The notes beneath the pieces were generated by a model. It made no database searches. It saw nothing but the letters and a program-made list of their open reading frames with translations, and had not been told where the DNA came from. A DNA stretch of 64,000 nt, taken from positions 434,001 to 498,000 of the forward strand of contig NZ_PVMZ01000005.1 in NCBI RefSeq assembly GCF_003001815.1, read 5' to 3'. Below, piece after piece: positions 34,399-43,387 of the stretch. The translations under genes were made by a program, and so were the position numbers. Every line of letters begins with the position of its first letter. Within the stretch, counting starts at the first letter, position 1. Origin of the DNA: Actinoplanes italicus (GTDB lineage: Bacteria; Actinomycetota; Actinomycetes; Mycobacteriales; Micromonosporaceae).

Positions 34399-35454
34399 TC
34401 AGAACCCGAGCTTCACGTAGTCGCTCGCGTTCTCCTTCGTGATGGTCTCCGAGGCCAGGACGATGTCCTTGGGCACCCGCAGCTCCACCAGGTCGGACAT
34501 GCCCTTGTTCTGGCCGATCAGGCGGGCCAGCGAGATGGCCGACGAGGCCATCGACGGGCTGTAGGTGACCGTCGCCTTGAGCACCGTGTTGTCGGCCTGG
34601 ATCGTCTCGATCGCCTGCTTCGAGCCGGCGCCGCCGACCATGATGAACTCCTTGCGCCCGGCCTGGTTGATCGCGGCCAGCACGCCGACGCCCTGGTCGT
34701 CGTCGTGGTTCCAGAGCGCGTCCATCTTCGGCAGCGCCTGCAGCAGCTGCGCCGCCTCCTGCTGGCCCGAGTCGACGGTGAAGCGGGCCGCCCGCCGGTT
34801 GGCGACCTTGAACCCGGCGGCCTGCAGCGTGTCGGTGAAGCCCTTGGACCGTTCCTGGGTCAGCTCCAGCTCGTCCATGCCGGCGATCTCGCCGATGATC
34901 GGCGCGCTGACGTTCTTGGCCTTCATCTGGGCGATGATGTAGTCGGCCGCGGCCACACCCATGCCGTAGTTGTCACCCTTGATCTGGGTGCGGTACGCAC
35001 GGGCGTCGGGGAAGGCCCGGTCCAGGTTGACGACCGGGATCCCGGCGGCCATCGATTCGAGACCGAACGAGTTGAGCTCCTTGCCGTCGTGCGGCAGCAG
35101 CACGATGACGTTCGGCTTCTGCCCGATCAGCGCGGACAGCGCCGCCCGCTGGGCGGCCGCGTCGGCACCCGCCTCGACCGTCTTGAATTCGACGTCCGAG
35201 TACGCCTGGGCCTGCGCCTTGGCGTTGTTGGTGATGGCCGCGATCCAGCCGTGGTCGGCGGCGGGTGCGGAGAAGCCGATGACGACCTTCTGGCCGGGCG
35301 CCGCGTTGCCGCCGGCCGCGCCGGTGTCCTTGGTCTGCGCCGTGGTCGGCGCGGCTTCGTTGCTGGTGCAGGCGGTGAGAAGGGCTCCCGCACCGACCGC
35401 GGCGCCGCTGAAGAGCAGCCGGCGTCGCGACAGGTCGGGGTTGATCTTGGCCAT
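34399..35454 (-). CDS. Ribose-type ABC transporter substrate-binding lipoprotein, Tat-exported
   Basis: Periplasmic-binding-protein-like family 4 (RbsB type) protein of 351 residues. The signal is both twin-arginine (SRRRLLFSGAAVGAGA) and lipoprotein (LLTAC), so it is exported folded and anchored in the membrane. The mature part has FSAPAADHGWIAAITNNA, VIVLLPHDGKEL, VVNLDRAFPD, and WNHDDDQGVGVLAAI, all typical of sugar-binding members. ATG 35454 is used: GGAG is 6 nt away, whereas ATG 35458-35460 directly abuts that site. It feeds the permease and ATPase encoded upstream. Ligand probably a pentose, hexose or cyclitol. Confidence 0.87.
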   Translation of the reverse strand: MAKINPDLSRRRLLFSGAAVGAGALLTACTSNEAAPTTAQTKDTGAAGGNAAPGQKVVIGFSAPAADHGWIAAITNNAKAQAQAYSDVEFKTVEAGADAAAQRAALSALIGQKPNVIVLLPHDGKELNSFGLESMAAGIPVVNLDRAFPDARAYRTQIKGDNYGMGVAAADYIIAQMKAKNVSAPIIGEIAGMDELELTQERSKGFTDTLQAAGFKVANRRAARFTVDSGQQEAAQLLQALPKMDALWNHDDDQGVGVLAAINQAGRKEFIMVGGAGSKQAIETIQADNTVLKATVTYSPSMASSAISLARLIGQNKGMSDLVELRVPKDIVLASETITKENASDYVKLGF

Positions 35455-35554
35455 AGCCATCTCCTATGTCTCGTCTCACGAGGACGGGGGTGTGCAGGGT
35501 GTGCGGGACCCGGCGGCCGTCCCCTGGACGGTCACCCGGTGGTAACTGTGGAGC

Positions 35555-36649
35555 TCAGCCGGCCGTGGTCGCCCTGTTTCGGGCGAAAAACCGGGTGAGG
35601 GACTTGAATCGGAACTGCTGGACCAGGACCGCGGCGACGATGATGCCGCCCTTCACCATGTTCTGGGCCTCGGTGGAGAGCCCGTTGATGGCGAACAGAT
35701 TCGTGATCGTCGCGAAGATCAGGACGCCGAGGATGGAGCCGACGATCGTGCCCCTTCCACCGCTGAGCAGGGTGCCGCCGATGATCGCGGCGGCGATGGC
35801 GTCCAGTTCGTAGAGGTTGCCCATGGCGGCCTGCGCCGAGGTGGCCTGCGAGGTCAGCATGATCGCGGCGATGCCGCAGCACAGACCGGACAGCCCGTAC
35901 AGCAGCATGGTGTGCAGCTTGACGTCGATGCCGGCCAGCCGGGCAGCCTCCGGGTTGCCGCCGACGGCCACCGTGCGCCGGCCGAACGTGGTGCGGTTGA
36001 GCAGCACCCAGCCGGCCACTGCCACGACGGCGAGGATGTAGACCAGCAGCGGGACGCCCAGGACCCGGTCACTGGCGAGACTGTTGATGAAGGAGTTCGA
36101 GGAGATCTGCGTCTGCTTGCCGGAGATCGCGGCGGCCAGGCCCCGGGCCGAGACCAGCATCGCCAGGGTGGCGATGAAGGGCACGAGACGGCCGTACGAG
36201 ATGAGCACTCCGTTGACCAGGCCGACCGCCACACCCACGACCAGGGCCGTGAAGATCATGCCGACCGTGCCGTACGACTGCGTGGCCAGCGTCGTGCACC
36301 AGACCCCGGCCAGCGCGACGATCGCGCCCACCGAGAGGTCGATCCCGCCGCCGATGATGACGAACGTCATCCCGACCGTGACCACGCCGACGACCGACGC
36401 CAGCTGCAGGATCGACACGATGTTGTTCCACACCCACGTGGAGTCGCTGTAGAGCTCCGGCTGAGTGACCGCGCCGATGACGATCAGCGCGACCAGCACA
36501 CCGACCAGCACCAGGTTGCGGGCCACCGACTCACCGGACTCACCGGCCCACGACCGCTTCTGACCGCCGTTCGCCGGCGCGTGGCCGGTCTTGGCCGGTT
36601 CCACCGGTGGCGACTGCGCCGGCAGACCGGTGCCTTCGCTGAGGGTCAT
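35555..36649 (-). CDS. Ribose-type ABC transporter permease
   Basis: RbsC-type inner-membrane permease of 364 residues with eight to ten hydrophobic segments. Landmarks: GMTFVIIGGGIDLSVGAIVALAG (family block before the pore helix, split here for length), LVNGVLISYGRLVPFIATLAM and AAAIIGGTLLSGGRGTI. ATG 36649 overlaps the ATPase stop by 4 bp (ATGA). The N-terminus has about 50 polar residues before the first helix, slightly longer than usual. Works with the ATPase and the Tat lipoprotein. Confidence 0.87.
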   Translation of the reverse strand: MTLSEGTGLPAQSPPVEPAKTGHAPANGGQKRSWAGESGESVARNLVLVGVLVALIVIGAVTQPELYSDSTWVWNNIVSILQLASVVGVVTVGMTFVIIGGGIDLSVGAIVALAGVWCTTLATQSYGTVGMIFTALVVGVAVGLVNGVLISYGRLVPFIATLAMLVSARGLAAAISGKQTQISSNSFINSLASDRVLGVPLLVYILAVVAVAGWVLLNRTTFGRRTVAVGGNPEAARLAGIDVKLHTMLLYGLSGLCCGIAAIMLTSQATSAQAAMGNLYELDAIAAAIIGGTLLSGGRGTIVGSILGVLIFATITNLFAINGLSTEAQNMVKGGIIVAAVLVQQFRFKSLTRFFARNRATTAG

Positions 36650-38196
36650 GCGGGCGTCCCTTCCATCAACGACCCCGACATGACGAGGTCGAGCACCGTG
36701 TCTTCGTCTATTTCGTGCGAGGGCGCCTCACGGACGACCCGGCCCTCCCGCATGACCAGCACGCGGTCGGCCAGGCCGAGCACCTCGGGCACCTCGCTGG
36801 AGACCAGCAGCACTCCCACCCCTTCCGAGGCGAGTCTGCGGATCACCCGGTACAGCTCGGCCCGTGCGCCGACGTCCACGCCGCGGGTCGGCTCGTCGAG
36901 CAGCAGCAGACGGGTGTCGCCGAGCAGCCAGCGCCCGACCACCACCTTCTGCTGGTTGCCACCGGAGAGCGTGCCGACCGCCCGGCGTACGTCCAGCGGC
37001 CGCAGGTCGAGCGACCCCGCGATGCGGTCGGCCTCGGCCCGTTCGCGGCCGGCGTTGGTGAACCCCAGGCGGGCCAGGCCGCTGAAGGTCGCCAGCGTCA
37101 TGTTGCGGTAGATCGGTTCACCGAGCAGCAGCGCCTGACTCTTGCGCTCCTCCGGGGCCATGCCCATGCCGGCGCGGACGGCCGCGCCGACGCTGCCGGC
37201 CCGCAGCTTGCGGCCGCCGAGCTCGACGGTACCGGTGTCGGAGCGGCGGGCTCCGTAGATCGTCTCGAGCAGTTCGGAGCGGCCGGAGCCGACCAGGCCC
37301 GCGATGCCGACGATCTCGCCGGCCGCGACGCTGAGCGACACGTCACGGAACTCGCCGGCCCGGCTCAGGTTCGTGACCTTCAGCAGCTCCGCGGTCTGCG
37401 GCGGCTCCTCCGGGCGGGGCGGGAAGACGTACTCGATCGTGCGGCCGGTCATGCGGCTGACCAGTTCGCTCGTGGGCGTACCGGCGGCGGAGAGGTTCTC
37501 GGCCGTGGTCCGGCCGTCCTTGAGCACCGTGACCCGGTCGCCGATCTCGCGGATCTCCTCGAGCCGGTGCGAGATGTAGATGACGGCGATGCCCTGGGCG
37601 GTGAGCCGCCGGATGATCCGGAACAGGTTCTCCACCTCGTCGTGGGCGAGCACCGCGCTGGGCTCGTCCATGATCAGCAGCCGGGCCTCCTGGGAGAGGG
37701 CGCGGGCCATGCTGACCACCTGCTTGCCGGCCGGCTCCAGGGCGTGGACCATCCGGCGGGCCGGGATCTCCTCGTGCCCGAGCGAGCCGAGGATCTGCCG
37801 AGTCCGGTCGGCGATCGTGCCGCGCCGCACGAACCCGAACCGGCGCGGTTCGTGGCCGAGGAAGACGTTCTCCCCCACCGACAGGTCGTTGACGAGGTCG
37901 AGCTCCTGGTAGATGGTCGCGATACCGGCCTTCATGGCCGCCTGCGGGTTGGCGAACTGGACCGGTTCCCCGAGCCACTCGACCGTGCCGGCGTCCGGCC
38001 GGTGCACCCCGGACAGCACCTTGATCAGGGTGGACTTGCCGGCGCCGTTCTGCCCGAGCAGGCAGTGCACCTCGCCGGCCCGGACCTCCAGCTGCACCCC
38101 GTCGAGAGCGCGGACGCCGGGAAAGGTCTTGACCACATCGGTGAGGCGCAGCACGACGTCGGGCTCGACTCCGGTCGGTTCAGCATGCGTGCTCAT
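36646..38196 (-). CDS. Ribose-type ABC transporter ATP-binding protein, duplicated domain
   Basis: RbsA-type ATPase of 516 residues with two nucleotide-binding halves. First half: Walker A GQNGAGKSTLIK, Walker B LLIMDEPSAVL; second half: the loop in GLVGSGRSELLETI, signature GGNQQKVVVGRWLL, Walker B LLLDEPTRGVDVG. ATG 38196 has GAGGAG 8 nt upstream, which falls inside a 21-codon ORF that ends across this start. The upstream open frame is longer, but it antisense-overlaps the ROK gene and is not coding. Drives import through the permease at 35555. Confidence 0.9.
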   Translation of the reverse strand: MSTHAEPTGVEPDVVLRLTDVVKTFPGVRALDGVQLEVRAGEVHCLLGQNGAGKSTLIKVLSGVHRPDAGTVEWLGEPVQFANPQAAMKAGIATIYQELDLVNDLSVGENVFLGHEPRRFGFVRRGTIADRTRQILGSLGHEEIPARRMVHALEPAGKQVVSMARALSQEARLLIMDEPSAVLAHDEVENLFRIIRRLTAQGIAVIYISHRLEEIREIGDRVTVLKDGRTTAENLSAAGTPTSELVSRMTGRTIEYVFPPRPEEPPQTAELLKVTNLSRAGEFRDVSLSVAAGEIVGIAGLVGSGRSELLETIYGARRSDTGTVELGGRKLRAGSVGAAVRAGMGMAPEERKSQALLLGEPIYRNMTLATFSGLARLGFTNAGRERAEADRIAGSLDLRPLDVRRAVGTLSGGNQQKVVVGRWLLGDTRLLLLDEPTRGVDVGARAELYRVIRRLASEGVGVLLVSSEVPEVLGLADRVLVMREGRVVREAPSHEIDEDTVLDLVMSGSLMEGTPA

Positions 38197-38258
38197 GCCT
38201 GCTTCTCCTCGGTCAGGGGCTGTGTCCTGCCGATCACGGGCTGCGTCCTGCTGTTCAT
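38193..38258 (-). CDS. 21-codon ORF coupled between the ROK gene and the ABC ATPase gene
   Basis: Tiny ORF whose ATG overlaps the ROK stop (ATGA) and whose TGA overlaps the ATG of the ATPase gene (ATGA). It is made chiefly of two adjacent 21-bp repeats, 38210-38230 and 38231-38251, identical at 18 of 21 positions and in frame, so the peptide reads RTQP twice. It fills the whole 58-bp gap and its last codons carry the ribosome site of the ATPase gene. It may only keep ribosomes moving across the gap, or be chance. No function assigned. Confidence 0.3.
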   Translation of the reverse strand: MNSRTQPVIGRTQPLTEEKQA

Positions 38259-39436
38259 GACGCCTGCTCGAACGCGACGTCGCTGGCCAGCACGGCAGCA
38301 CCGGTGACACCGGCACGCGAGCCCAGCTCGGAGAGGACGATGGGGAGGTTGCCGGTGGCCAGAGGCAGCGACCGGCGGTAGACCGCACTGCGGATCTCTG
38401 CGAGGAGGATGTGGCCCAGCTGGGCCAGTCCTCCCCCGATCACGATCATGGACGGGTTGGCGAAGCTGACCAGCGACGCCAGGACCGAACCGATCCGGTG
38501 CCCGCCCTCGCGGATCAGTTTGATGCAGGTCACGTCGCCCTCGGTGGCACCCTCGGCCACGTCGCGGGCGGTCAGCGAACCGTTGGCGGCGAGCCGGTCG
38601 GCGAGCGCCTGGGAGTTGCCGGAGCGGGCCGCCACCAGCGCCTCGCGGGCCAGTGCCGTGCCGCTGAACAGGGCCTCGAGGCAGCCGACGTTGCCGCACG
38701 AACACATCGGGCCGTGCGGGTCGACCTGGATGTGGCCGATGTCCCCGGCGCATCCGTCGGTGCCCCGGTAGACCTCGTCGTTGAGGTAGATGCCGCAGCC
38801 TATTCCGGTGCCGATCTTCACGAACAGGAAGTCCTGCACGCTATGGGCCACCCCGCCGTGCTGCTCGCCGATGGCCATGATGTTCACGTCGTTGTCGACC
38901 ACCGCGGGGCAGCCGTGCTCACGGGTCAGCAGTTCACGGACCCCGAACCGGTCCCAGCCCGGCATGATCGGCGGTGAGACCGGCACGCCGTCGCGGAAGC
39001 TGACCGGCCCCGGAACACCGATCCCGATGGCGTCGAGCCTGTCGTAGGCGCCGTCCACCCGAGCCTTGGCCAGCAACTCGTTGACCCGGTGCAGGGTCGC
39101 TTTGGGGCCGGACCGGATGTCGGCCTCCTCGGTGTAGTAGGCGATCGGCTCGAGACGGCCGTTGGTCACCTCCACATCGATGGAGCTGGCGCCCAGGTCG
39201 ACCGCGGCGAACCGCAGCCGGGGGTGCAGCTCCACCAGCGTCGAGCGGCGACCGCCCCGGGAGGCGGCCATCCCGGCCTCGACGACATAGCCCGTACTCA
39301 CCAGTCGCTCCACCTCGGCGAGCAACCGGGGCCGGGGCAGTTGCAGGCGATCGGCCAGCTCAGCCCGCGACGTGGCGCCCTCGTTACGGAGGAGCCGCAG
39401 CAGTCGCAGGTAGGGGGGATCGATCGTCATACGCAC
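38255..39436 (-). CDS. ROK-family transcriptional regulator
   Basis: Repressor/kinase family protein of 393 residues: N-terminal winged helix (LLRLLRNEGATSRAELADRL, then PRPRLLAEVERLVSTG) and a sugar-kinase-like effector domain with LGASSIDVEVT, GIGVPGPVSF and the zinc site CSCGNVGCLEAL. The ATP-binding region is partly altered, usual for regulators. GTG 39436 is preferred to the ATG at 39430 because GAGG is 6 nt before it. First gene of the sugar ABC operon, so it most likely represses that operon and itself until the imported sugar binds. Confidence 0.87.
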   Translation of the reverse strand: MRMTIDPPYLRLLRLLRNEGATSRAELADRLQLPRPRLLAEVERLVSTGYVVEAGMAASRGGRRSTLVELHPRLRFAAVDLGASSIDVEVTNGRLEPIAYYTEEADIRSGPKATLHRVNELLAKARVDGAYDRLDAIGIGVPGPVSFRDGVPVSPPIMPGWDRFGVRELLTREHGCPAVVDNDVNIMAIGEQHGGVAHSVQDFLFVKIGTGIGCGIYLNDEVYRGTDGCAGDIGHIQVDPHGPMCSCGNVGCLEALFSGTALAREALVAARSGNSQALADRLAANGSLTARDVAEGATEGDVTCIKLIREGGHRIGSVLASLVSFANPSMIVIGGGLAQLGHILLAEIRSAVYRRSLPLATGNLPIVLSELGSRAGVTGAAVLASDVAFEQAS

Positions 39437-39565
39437 TGTTGGCCTCACACATCCGCACGCCGCTGGGCGTCGCGCCAGTTGATGTCACATCCGTGTTTCC
39501 TCGATGTGTTATATGCGCCACAGTAGAAGCCATTGGTTTGGCTGTCCATAGCTTCTCGAAGATCT

Positions 39566-39587
39566 AGTTCTAACTTTCGCCAGAACT
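39566..39587. promoter_or_regulatory. Inverted repeat between the ROK gene and 39639
   Basis: AGTTCT and AGAACT arms with a 10-nt spacer, in the AT-richer 200-bp divergent region. It may be the ROK operator or that of another regulator. Arms are only 6 bp, so chance is possible. Confidence 0.35.
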
Positions 39588-39638
39588 TGCAAAAGACAGT
39601 GCCGCTGATCGAAAACGGACTCGTCTATCGTTCGATCC

Positions 39639-39959
39639 GTGACGCACACGAGTGACCGGACGAGGCTCTGGACTCTGGCTGCCGGCGGTGCGGCGCTGAT
39701 GCTCGGCGCCTGGCTCGCGTACTGGTGGCTCGCCTACCCACGCCACGAGGTGTGCGCCATGAAACTGCCGGCGCCGGCCGGCTGCAGCTCCCTCGCGCGG
39801 ACCCCCGTCGCCACGTTCTGGACCGTGGTCACCGGCACGCTCTACGCTGCCACGCTACTGCTCGCGGCATGGCGACCCGGCCGGAGATGGTGGTTCGCTC
39901 CGCTCTTCGGACTGTTCCTGTCAGCGGTCTGCGGCTACTTCGCGGTGCTGCACGCGTAG
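39639..39959 (+). CDS. Small membrane protein of unknown function
   Basis: Protein of 106 residues with three predicted transmembrane segments: LWTLAAGGAALMLGAWLAYWW, TFWTVVTGTLYAATLLLAA (read across positions about 55-75) and FGLFLSAVCGYFAVL. A loop with two cysteines (EVCAMKLPAPAGCSSLA) between the first two helices may be disulfide-bonded outside. GTG 39639 is the start. It diverges from the ROK gene and its last 39 bp overlap the convergent GlxA-type gene. No recognised family. Confidence 0.6.
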   Translation: MTHTSDRTRLWTLAAGGAALMLGAWLAYWWLAYPRHEVCAMKLPAPAGCSSLARTPVATFWTVVTGTLYAATLLLAAWRPGRRWWFAPLFGLFLSAVCGYFAVLHA

Positions 39960-40919
39960 CGTGGCGTGATGGAAGGTCCGCCGGTAACTGTGCGGGCCGA
40001 CGCCCGTGACGGCACGCAGGTGCTGACGGAACGACGCGGACGTGCCGAACCCGGCGCGCTGGGCGACCCGCTCCACCGGCAGGTCGGTGGTCTCCAGCAG
40101 GTGCCGGGCAAGGTCGATGCGCTGGCTGATGAGCCAGGAACCCGGCGTCGCCCCGGTCTCCTGACGGAACCGGCGGGTGAAGGTACGCACGCTCATCCGG
40201 GCGTGCTCGGCGAGCGTGGCCAGAGTCAACGGCTCGTCGAGGTGCCGCAGCGCCCACTCCCGCGTCGGCGCGGTGGACGCCTCCGTACGCTCCGGCACCG
40301 GCTGCTCGATGTACTGCGCCTGACCACCGTCACGCCACGGCGGCACGATGCATCTGCGGGCCACCGCGTTGGCGACCTCGCTGCCGTGGTCGCGGCGCAC
40401 GAGGTGCAGGCACAGGTCGACACCGGCCGCGGCGCCGGCCGACGTCAGCACGTCCCCGTCGTCGACGAACAGCACCGTCGGGTCCACCGCGATCCTCGGG
40501 AAGAGCCGCTGGAAGTGGGTCGTGCAGTGCCAGTGGTTGGTCGCCGGGCGGCCGTCGAGCAGGCCCGCCGACGCGAGCACGTAGGCGCCGGTGCAGATCG
40601 ACACCAGGCGGGTGCCCGGCCGGAGGTGCCCCAGGACTGATCTCGTCCGGTCATCGAGGAGCCCGTCGGTGAACATCGGCGCGATCGGCTCGAGTGCCGG
40701 GACGACGACCGTGTCGGCGGTGGCCAGGACCTCCGGACCGTGTTCGACGTTGATGCTGAAGTCGGCGGCGGTCGGCACCGGGTCGGCGCTCAGGCCCGCC
40801 GTGACGACCTCGTACAGCGCTGCCCCGGTGCGGTCGAAGGCACTGCCGAAGACCCGCTTGGGGATGCCCATCTCGAACGGATAGACGCCGGGCAGTGCGA
40901 GGACGACGACGCGATGCAT
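39921..40919 (-). CDS. GlxA-type transcriptional regulator (DJ-1/PfpI plus AraC domains)
   Basis: Regulator of 332 residues. The N-terminal two-thirds is a DJ-1/PfpI amidotransferase-like fold (VVVLALPGVYPFEMG, with the nucleophile-elbow Cys in VSICTGAYVLASAGLL), which senses a small molecule; the C-terminal AraC domain has two helix-turn-helix units (LTLATLAEHARMSVRTFTRR across about 240-260 and VERVAQRAGFGTSASFRQHL). ATG 40919 is used. It is divergent from the quinone-oxidoreductase-like gene at 41018 with 98 bp between, a frequent regulator-target arrangement. Confidence 0.88.
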   Translation of the reverse strand: MHRVVVLALPGVYPFEMGIPKRVFGSAFDRTGAALYEVVTAGLSADPVPTAADFSINVEHGPEVLATADTVVVPALEPIAPMFTDGLLDDRTRSVLGHLRPGTRLVSICTGAYVLASAGLLDGRPATNHWHCTTHFQRLFPRIAVDPTVLFVDDGDVLTSAGAAAGVDLCLHLVRRDHGSEVANAVARRCIVPPWRDGGQAQYIEQPVPERTEASTAPTREWALRHLDEPLTLATLAEHARMSVRTFTRRFRQETGATPGSWLISQRIDLARHLLETTDLPVERVAQRAGFGTSASFRQHLRAVTGVGPHSYRRTFHHATLRVQHREVAADR

Positions 40920-41017
40920 GGCCAGATCTTTGCACATCTCGTCATTCAGGCCACTGTTCCGCGGCGGCTCACGACGCGACGCTGGTGACACAACGTCACG
41001 AGAGGATCTGTGCACTC

Positions 41018-41959
41018 ATGCGCGCAATCACGCAAGACCGTCTGGGCGGACCCGAAGTACTCGTCGAGACGACCCTCGACCGCCCGGCACCCGGCCCCAC
41101 GGAGATCCTGGTCCGGGTCCATGCCGCCGGCCTCAACCCGGTCGACGTCAAGTCCCGCGCGCACGGCGGTTTCCTCGGGCAGCCCCCTTTCGTGCTCGGC
41201 TGGGACGTCTCCGGAGTGGTGGAGGAGGTCGGCATCGGCGTGACCCTGTTCACTCCCGGTGACGAGGTGTTCGGGATGCCGTGGTTCCCCCGGCCGGCCG
41301 GGGCCTACGCCGAATACGTGACCGCACCTGCCCGGCACTTCGCCGCCAAACCCGCGGGCCTCGACCACGTGCACGCCGCCGGGCTCCCCCTGGCCGGACT
41401 CACCGCCTGGCAGGCCCTGGTCGACCGCGCCGAGGTGCTACCCGGTCAGCGCGTCCTGATCCACGCGGCGGCCGGCGGCGTCGGGCATCTCGCCGTGCAG
41501 ATCGCCAAGGCCCGCGGGGCGTACGTGATCGGTACCGCCCGCGCCGGCAAGCACGAGTTGCTGCGGGAACTCGGCGCCGACGAGGTCGTCGACTACACGG
41601 CCGTGGACTTCACCGAGGCGGTCGAGCCGGTCGACGTGGTGATCGACCCGATCGGCGGAACGGACGGGCCCCGCTGCCTGCGCACCCTTCGCCCCGGCGG
41701 GATCCTCGTGTCGATCAACTCCCCCGCCGAGCAGGCGCTGGTCGCGCAGGCCGCGCAGCTGGGCGTACGCGCCGGGTTCCTGCTCGTCGAACCCGACCGG
41801 GCCGGGCTGCTCGGGCTCGCCGCGCTCGTCACCGAGGGCCGGCTGCGCGTGCTCGTCGAGGCTGAGGTCCCGCTGGCCGAGGCCGCAAAGGCGCACGAGC
41901 TGAGCGAGACCGGCCGGGCGACCGGCAAGATCGTCCTGACTACGGGCGCGGACCGCTAG
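41018..41959 (+). CDS. NADP-dependent alcohol dehydrogenase/quinone-oxidoreductase-like protein
   Basis: Zinc-free medium-chain dehydrogenase of 313 residues: LVRVHAAGLNPVDVKSRAHG, GWDVSGVVEEVG, and the NADP fold loop HAAAGGVGHLAVQIAK. No zinc-binding cysteines. Such enzymes reduce quinones or enones. GAGAGGATC precedes ATG 41018, so the longer open frame upstream is not used. Divergent from the GlxA-type regulator, which probably controls it. It converges on the kinase gene, overlapping its 3' end by 20 bp. Confidence 0.87.
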   Translation: MRAITQDRLGGPEVLVETTLDRPAPGPTEILVRVHAAGLNPVDVKSRAHGGFLGQPPFVLGWDVSGVVEEVGIGVTLFTPGDEVFGMPWFPRPAGAYAEYVTAPARHFAAKPAGLDHVHAAGLPLAGLTAWQALVDRAEVLPGQRVLIHAAAGGVGHLAVQIAKARGAYVIGTARAGKHELLRELGADEVVDYTAVDFTEAVEPVDVVIDPIGGTDGPRCLRTLRPGGILVSINSPAEQALVAQAAQLGVRAGFLLVEPDRAGLLGLAALVTEGRLRVLVEAEVPLAEAAKAHELSETGRATGKIVLTTGADR

Positions 41960-42509
41960 CCGGCGCGGCCTTCTCGGCACACCGCGGGCAGCGTGCCGGG
42001 CACGGCGTCAGCGCCGCCGCCCGGCCGAGCCCGCTGGTGTGCAGGATCGTGGTCACCACGTCCTCGAAAGACATCGACTCGGGGATCACCCGCTCGCCGG
42101 GCACGCCGAGCAGGTCGCGTTCGGCGTACCAGCCCCGCATCGTCTCCGCGGTGACCGGGATGGGCTGCTCACGCCGCTCGTGCCGGCGGACCGTCTCGTC
42201 GAAGGAGACGTCCAGGTAGTAGCAGGCGCTGGGATACTCGGCGATCAGGGGACGCAGCGTGTCGCCGTACTGCCCGGTATGAAGGATTCCCTCGAGGATC
42301 ACGTGATAGTCCGCGTCGAGGGCCGCCCGCACCATCGTGGCGATGAAGTCCGGCGCCACCTGCTCCGGCCCGCCGCCGTGCTCGCGCAGGATCACCCGGC
42401 GCACGTGGTCCTGCTCGATCAGGGCGGCACCACGACCGTACCTGCGGCGCGCCTCCCGGGCGGTGGTGGTCTTCCCGCTTCCGCTGTTGCCGCGAATCAC
42501 CAGGAGCAT
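41940..42509 (-). CDS. P-loop kinase, zeta-toxin/AAA type
   Basis: Small nucleotide-binding protein of 189 residues: Walker A IRGNSGSGKTTTAREA, lid and base contacts in EQDHVRRVILREHGGG and EGILHTGQYG, and DVSFDETVRRHERR. A C-terminal tail has four cysteines (LTPCPARCPRCAEK), which could hold a metal, unusual for this family. It probably phosphorylates a small molecule; no antitoxin partner is nearby. The start is 13 bp inside the PhzF-type gene and lacks a clear ribosome site, so translation is coupled to it. Confidence 0.75.
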   Translation of the reverse strand: MLLVIRGNSGSGKTTTAREARRRYGRGAALIEQDHVRRVILREHGGGPEQVAPDFIATMVRAALDADYHVILEGILHTGQYGDTLRPLIAEYPSACYYLDVSFDETVRRHERREQPIPVTAETMRGWYAERDLLGVPGERVIPESMSFEDVVTTILHTSGLGRAAALTPCPARCPRCAEKAAPASGPRP

Positions 42510-43387
42510 GCCGGGTAGTGAACCAGCCCGCCGATCCGGGTGGTGATGCCGTCCGGTGTGCGGGCGGCGGTCGCGCGCACCGTCGAGGGGCGGCCGAGAG
42601 TGTCGCCCTGGTGGACCTCGATCCAGGTGCCGCGCCCAGTGTCCAGCAGGTGCGCGGCGAGGCAGCCGGCGCTGTTCGCGTTCACGATGTCCTCGTCGAC
42701 TCCGATCACGGGGGCGAACATCCGAGCGGCGACGGTAAGACGGGGTGGCTCCCCTGGCGGCCCCACGGCCGGCTCCCCTTGCATCTCCACGGCCGGCTCT
42801 CCCGGCGGCTCCAGCGTGTAGGCGAAGCACCCGAGACAGCCGGCCCGGCGGCACTCGGCTGCCAGCCGGGCGAAGTCGGGCCGCATCGCCGTCAGTGTCC
42901 GGCGGTCGTGGACCGGCACGAGCAGGCGCCGGGTGCCGGGCGACGCCACCCGCAGGTCGCCGGCGACGTCATCCGGCGTCAGCCCGAGCGCCGCGATCAG
43001 GTCGCCACCGTCCCCGGCATGACGGGACAGCTCTATCAGGCCCTGGTCGAACCAGACCTCGATGCCGTCCCCACGCCGGGTGGCGGCCGTTGCGAAGGTC
43101 CTCCCGCCGGTGCGGAGTTGTCCGGCGCTGCCGCGATCCAGAAGGAAGGCCTGTGCCGCGAGCGTGCCGTGGCCACAGTTGAGCAGCTCGCCCGCGGCGG
43201 TGAAGAACCGGACCGCCGGAGTGTCGCCGACCTCGATGAAAGCGGTATGGGAGGTGCCGGCTGCCACCGCGATGGCACGGCGGCCGTCGTCGGTCAGCGT
43301 GGCGTCGTCGATCATGACGGCCGTCGGGCTGCCGCCCCTGCCGTCGCGGGTGCAGGCCGCCAGCACCGTCACCCGCGGGTCGCGCAT
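42497..43387 (-). CDS. PhzF-family isomerase/epimerase-like protein
   Basis: Protein of 296 residues with the two-domain diaminopimelate-epimerase-like fold of PhzF. Landmarks: GGSPTAVMIDD, an EVGDTPAVRFFT strand, GHGTLAAQAFLL and NANSAGCLAAHLL near the end. The insertion GEPAVEMQGEPAVGPPGEPP is a low-complexity repeat in a surface loop. ATG 43387 shares one base with the stop of the CMD-like gene (TGATG). Substrate unknown; these enzymes shift hydrogens on small cyclic or amino acids. Confidence 0.78.
   Translation of the reverse strand: MRDPRVTVLAACTRDGRGGSPTAVMIDDATLTDDGRRAIAVAAGTSHTAFIEVGDTPAVRFFTAAGELLNCGHGTLAAQAFLLDRGSAGQLRTGGRTFATAATRRGDGIEVWFDQGLIELSRHAGDGGDLIAALGLTPDDVAGDLRVASPGTRRLLVPVHDRRTLTAMRPDFARLAAECRRAGCLGCFAYTLEPPGEPAVEMQGEPAVGPPGEPPRLTVAARMFAPVIGVDEDIVNANSAGCLAAHLLDTGRGTWIEVHQGDTLGRPSTVRATAARTPDGITTRIGGLVHYPACSW

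Noticed and set aside
41940..42509. Toxin-antitoxin module
   Set aside because: P-loop resembles zeta toxins, but there is no small antitoxin gene beside it and it is coupled to a metabolic gene.
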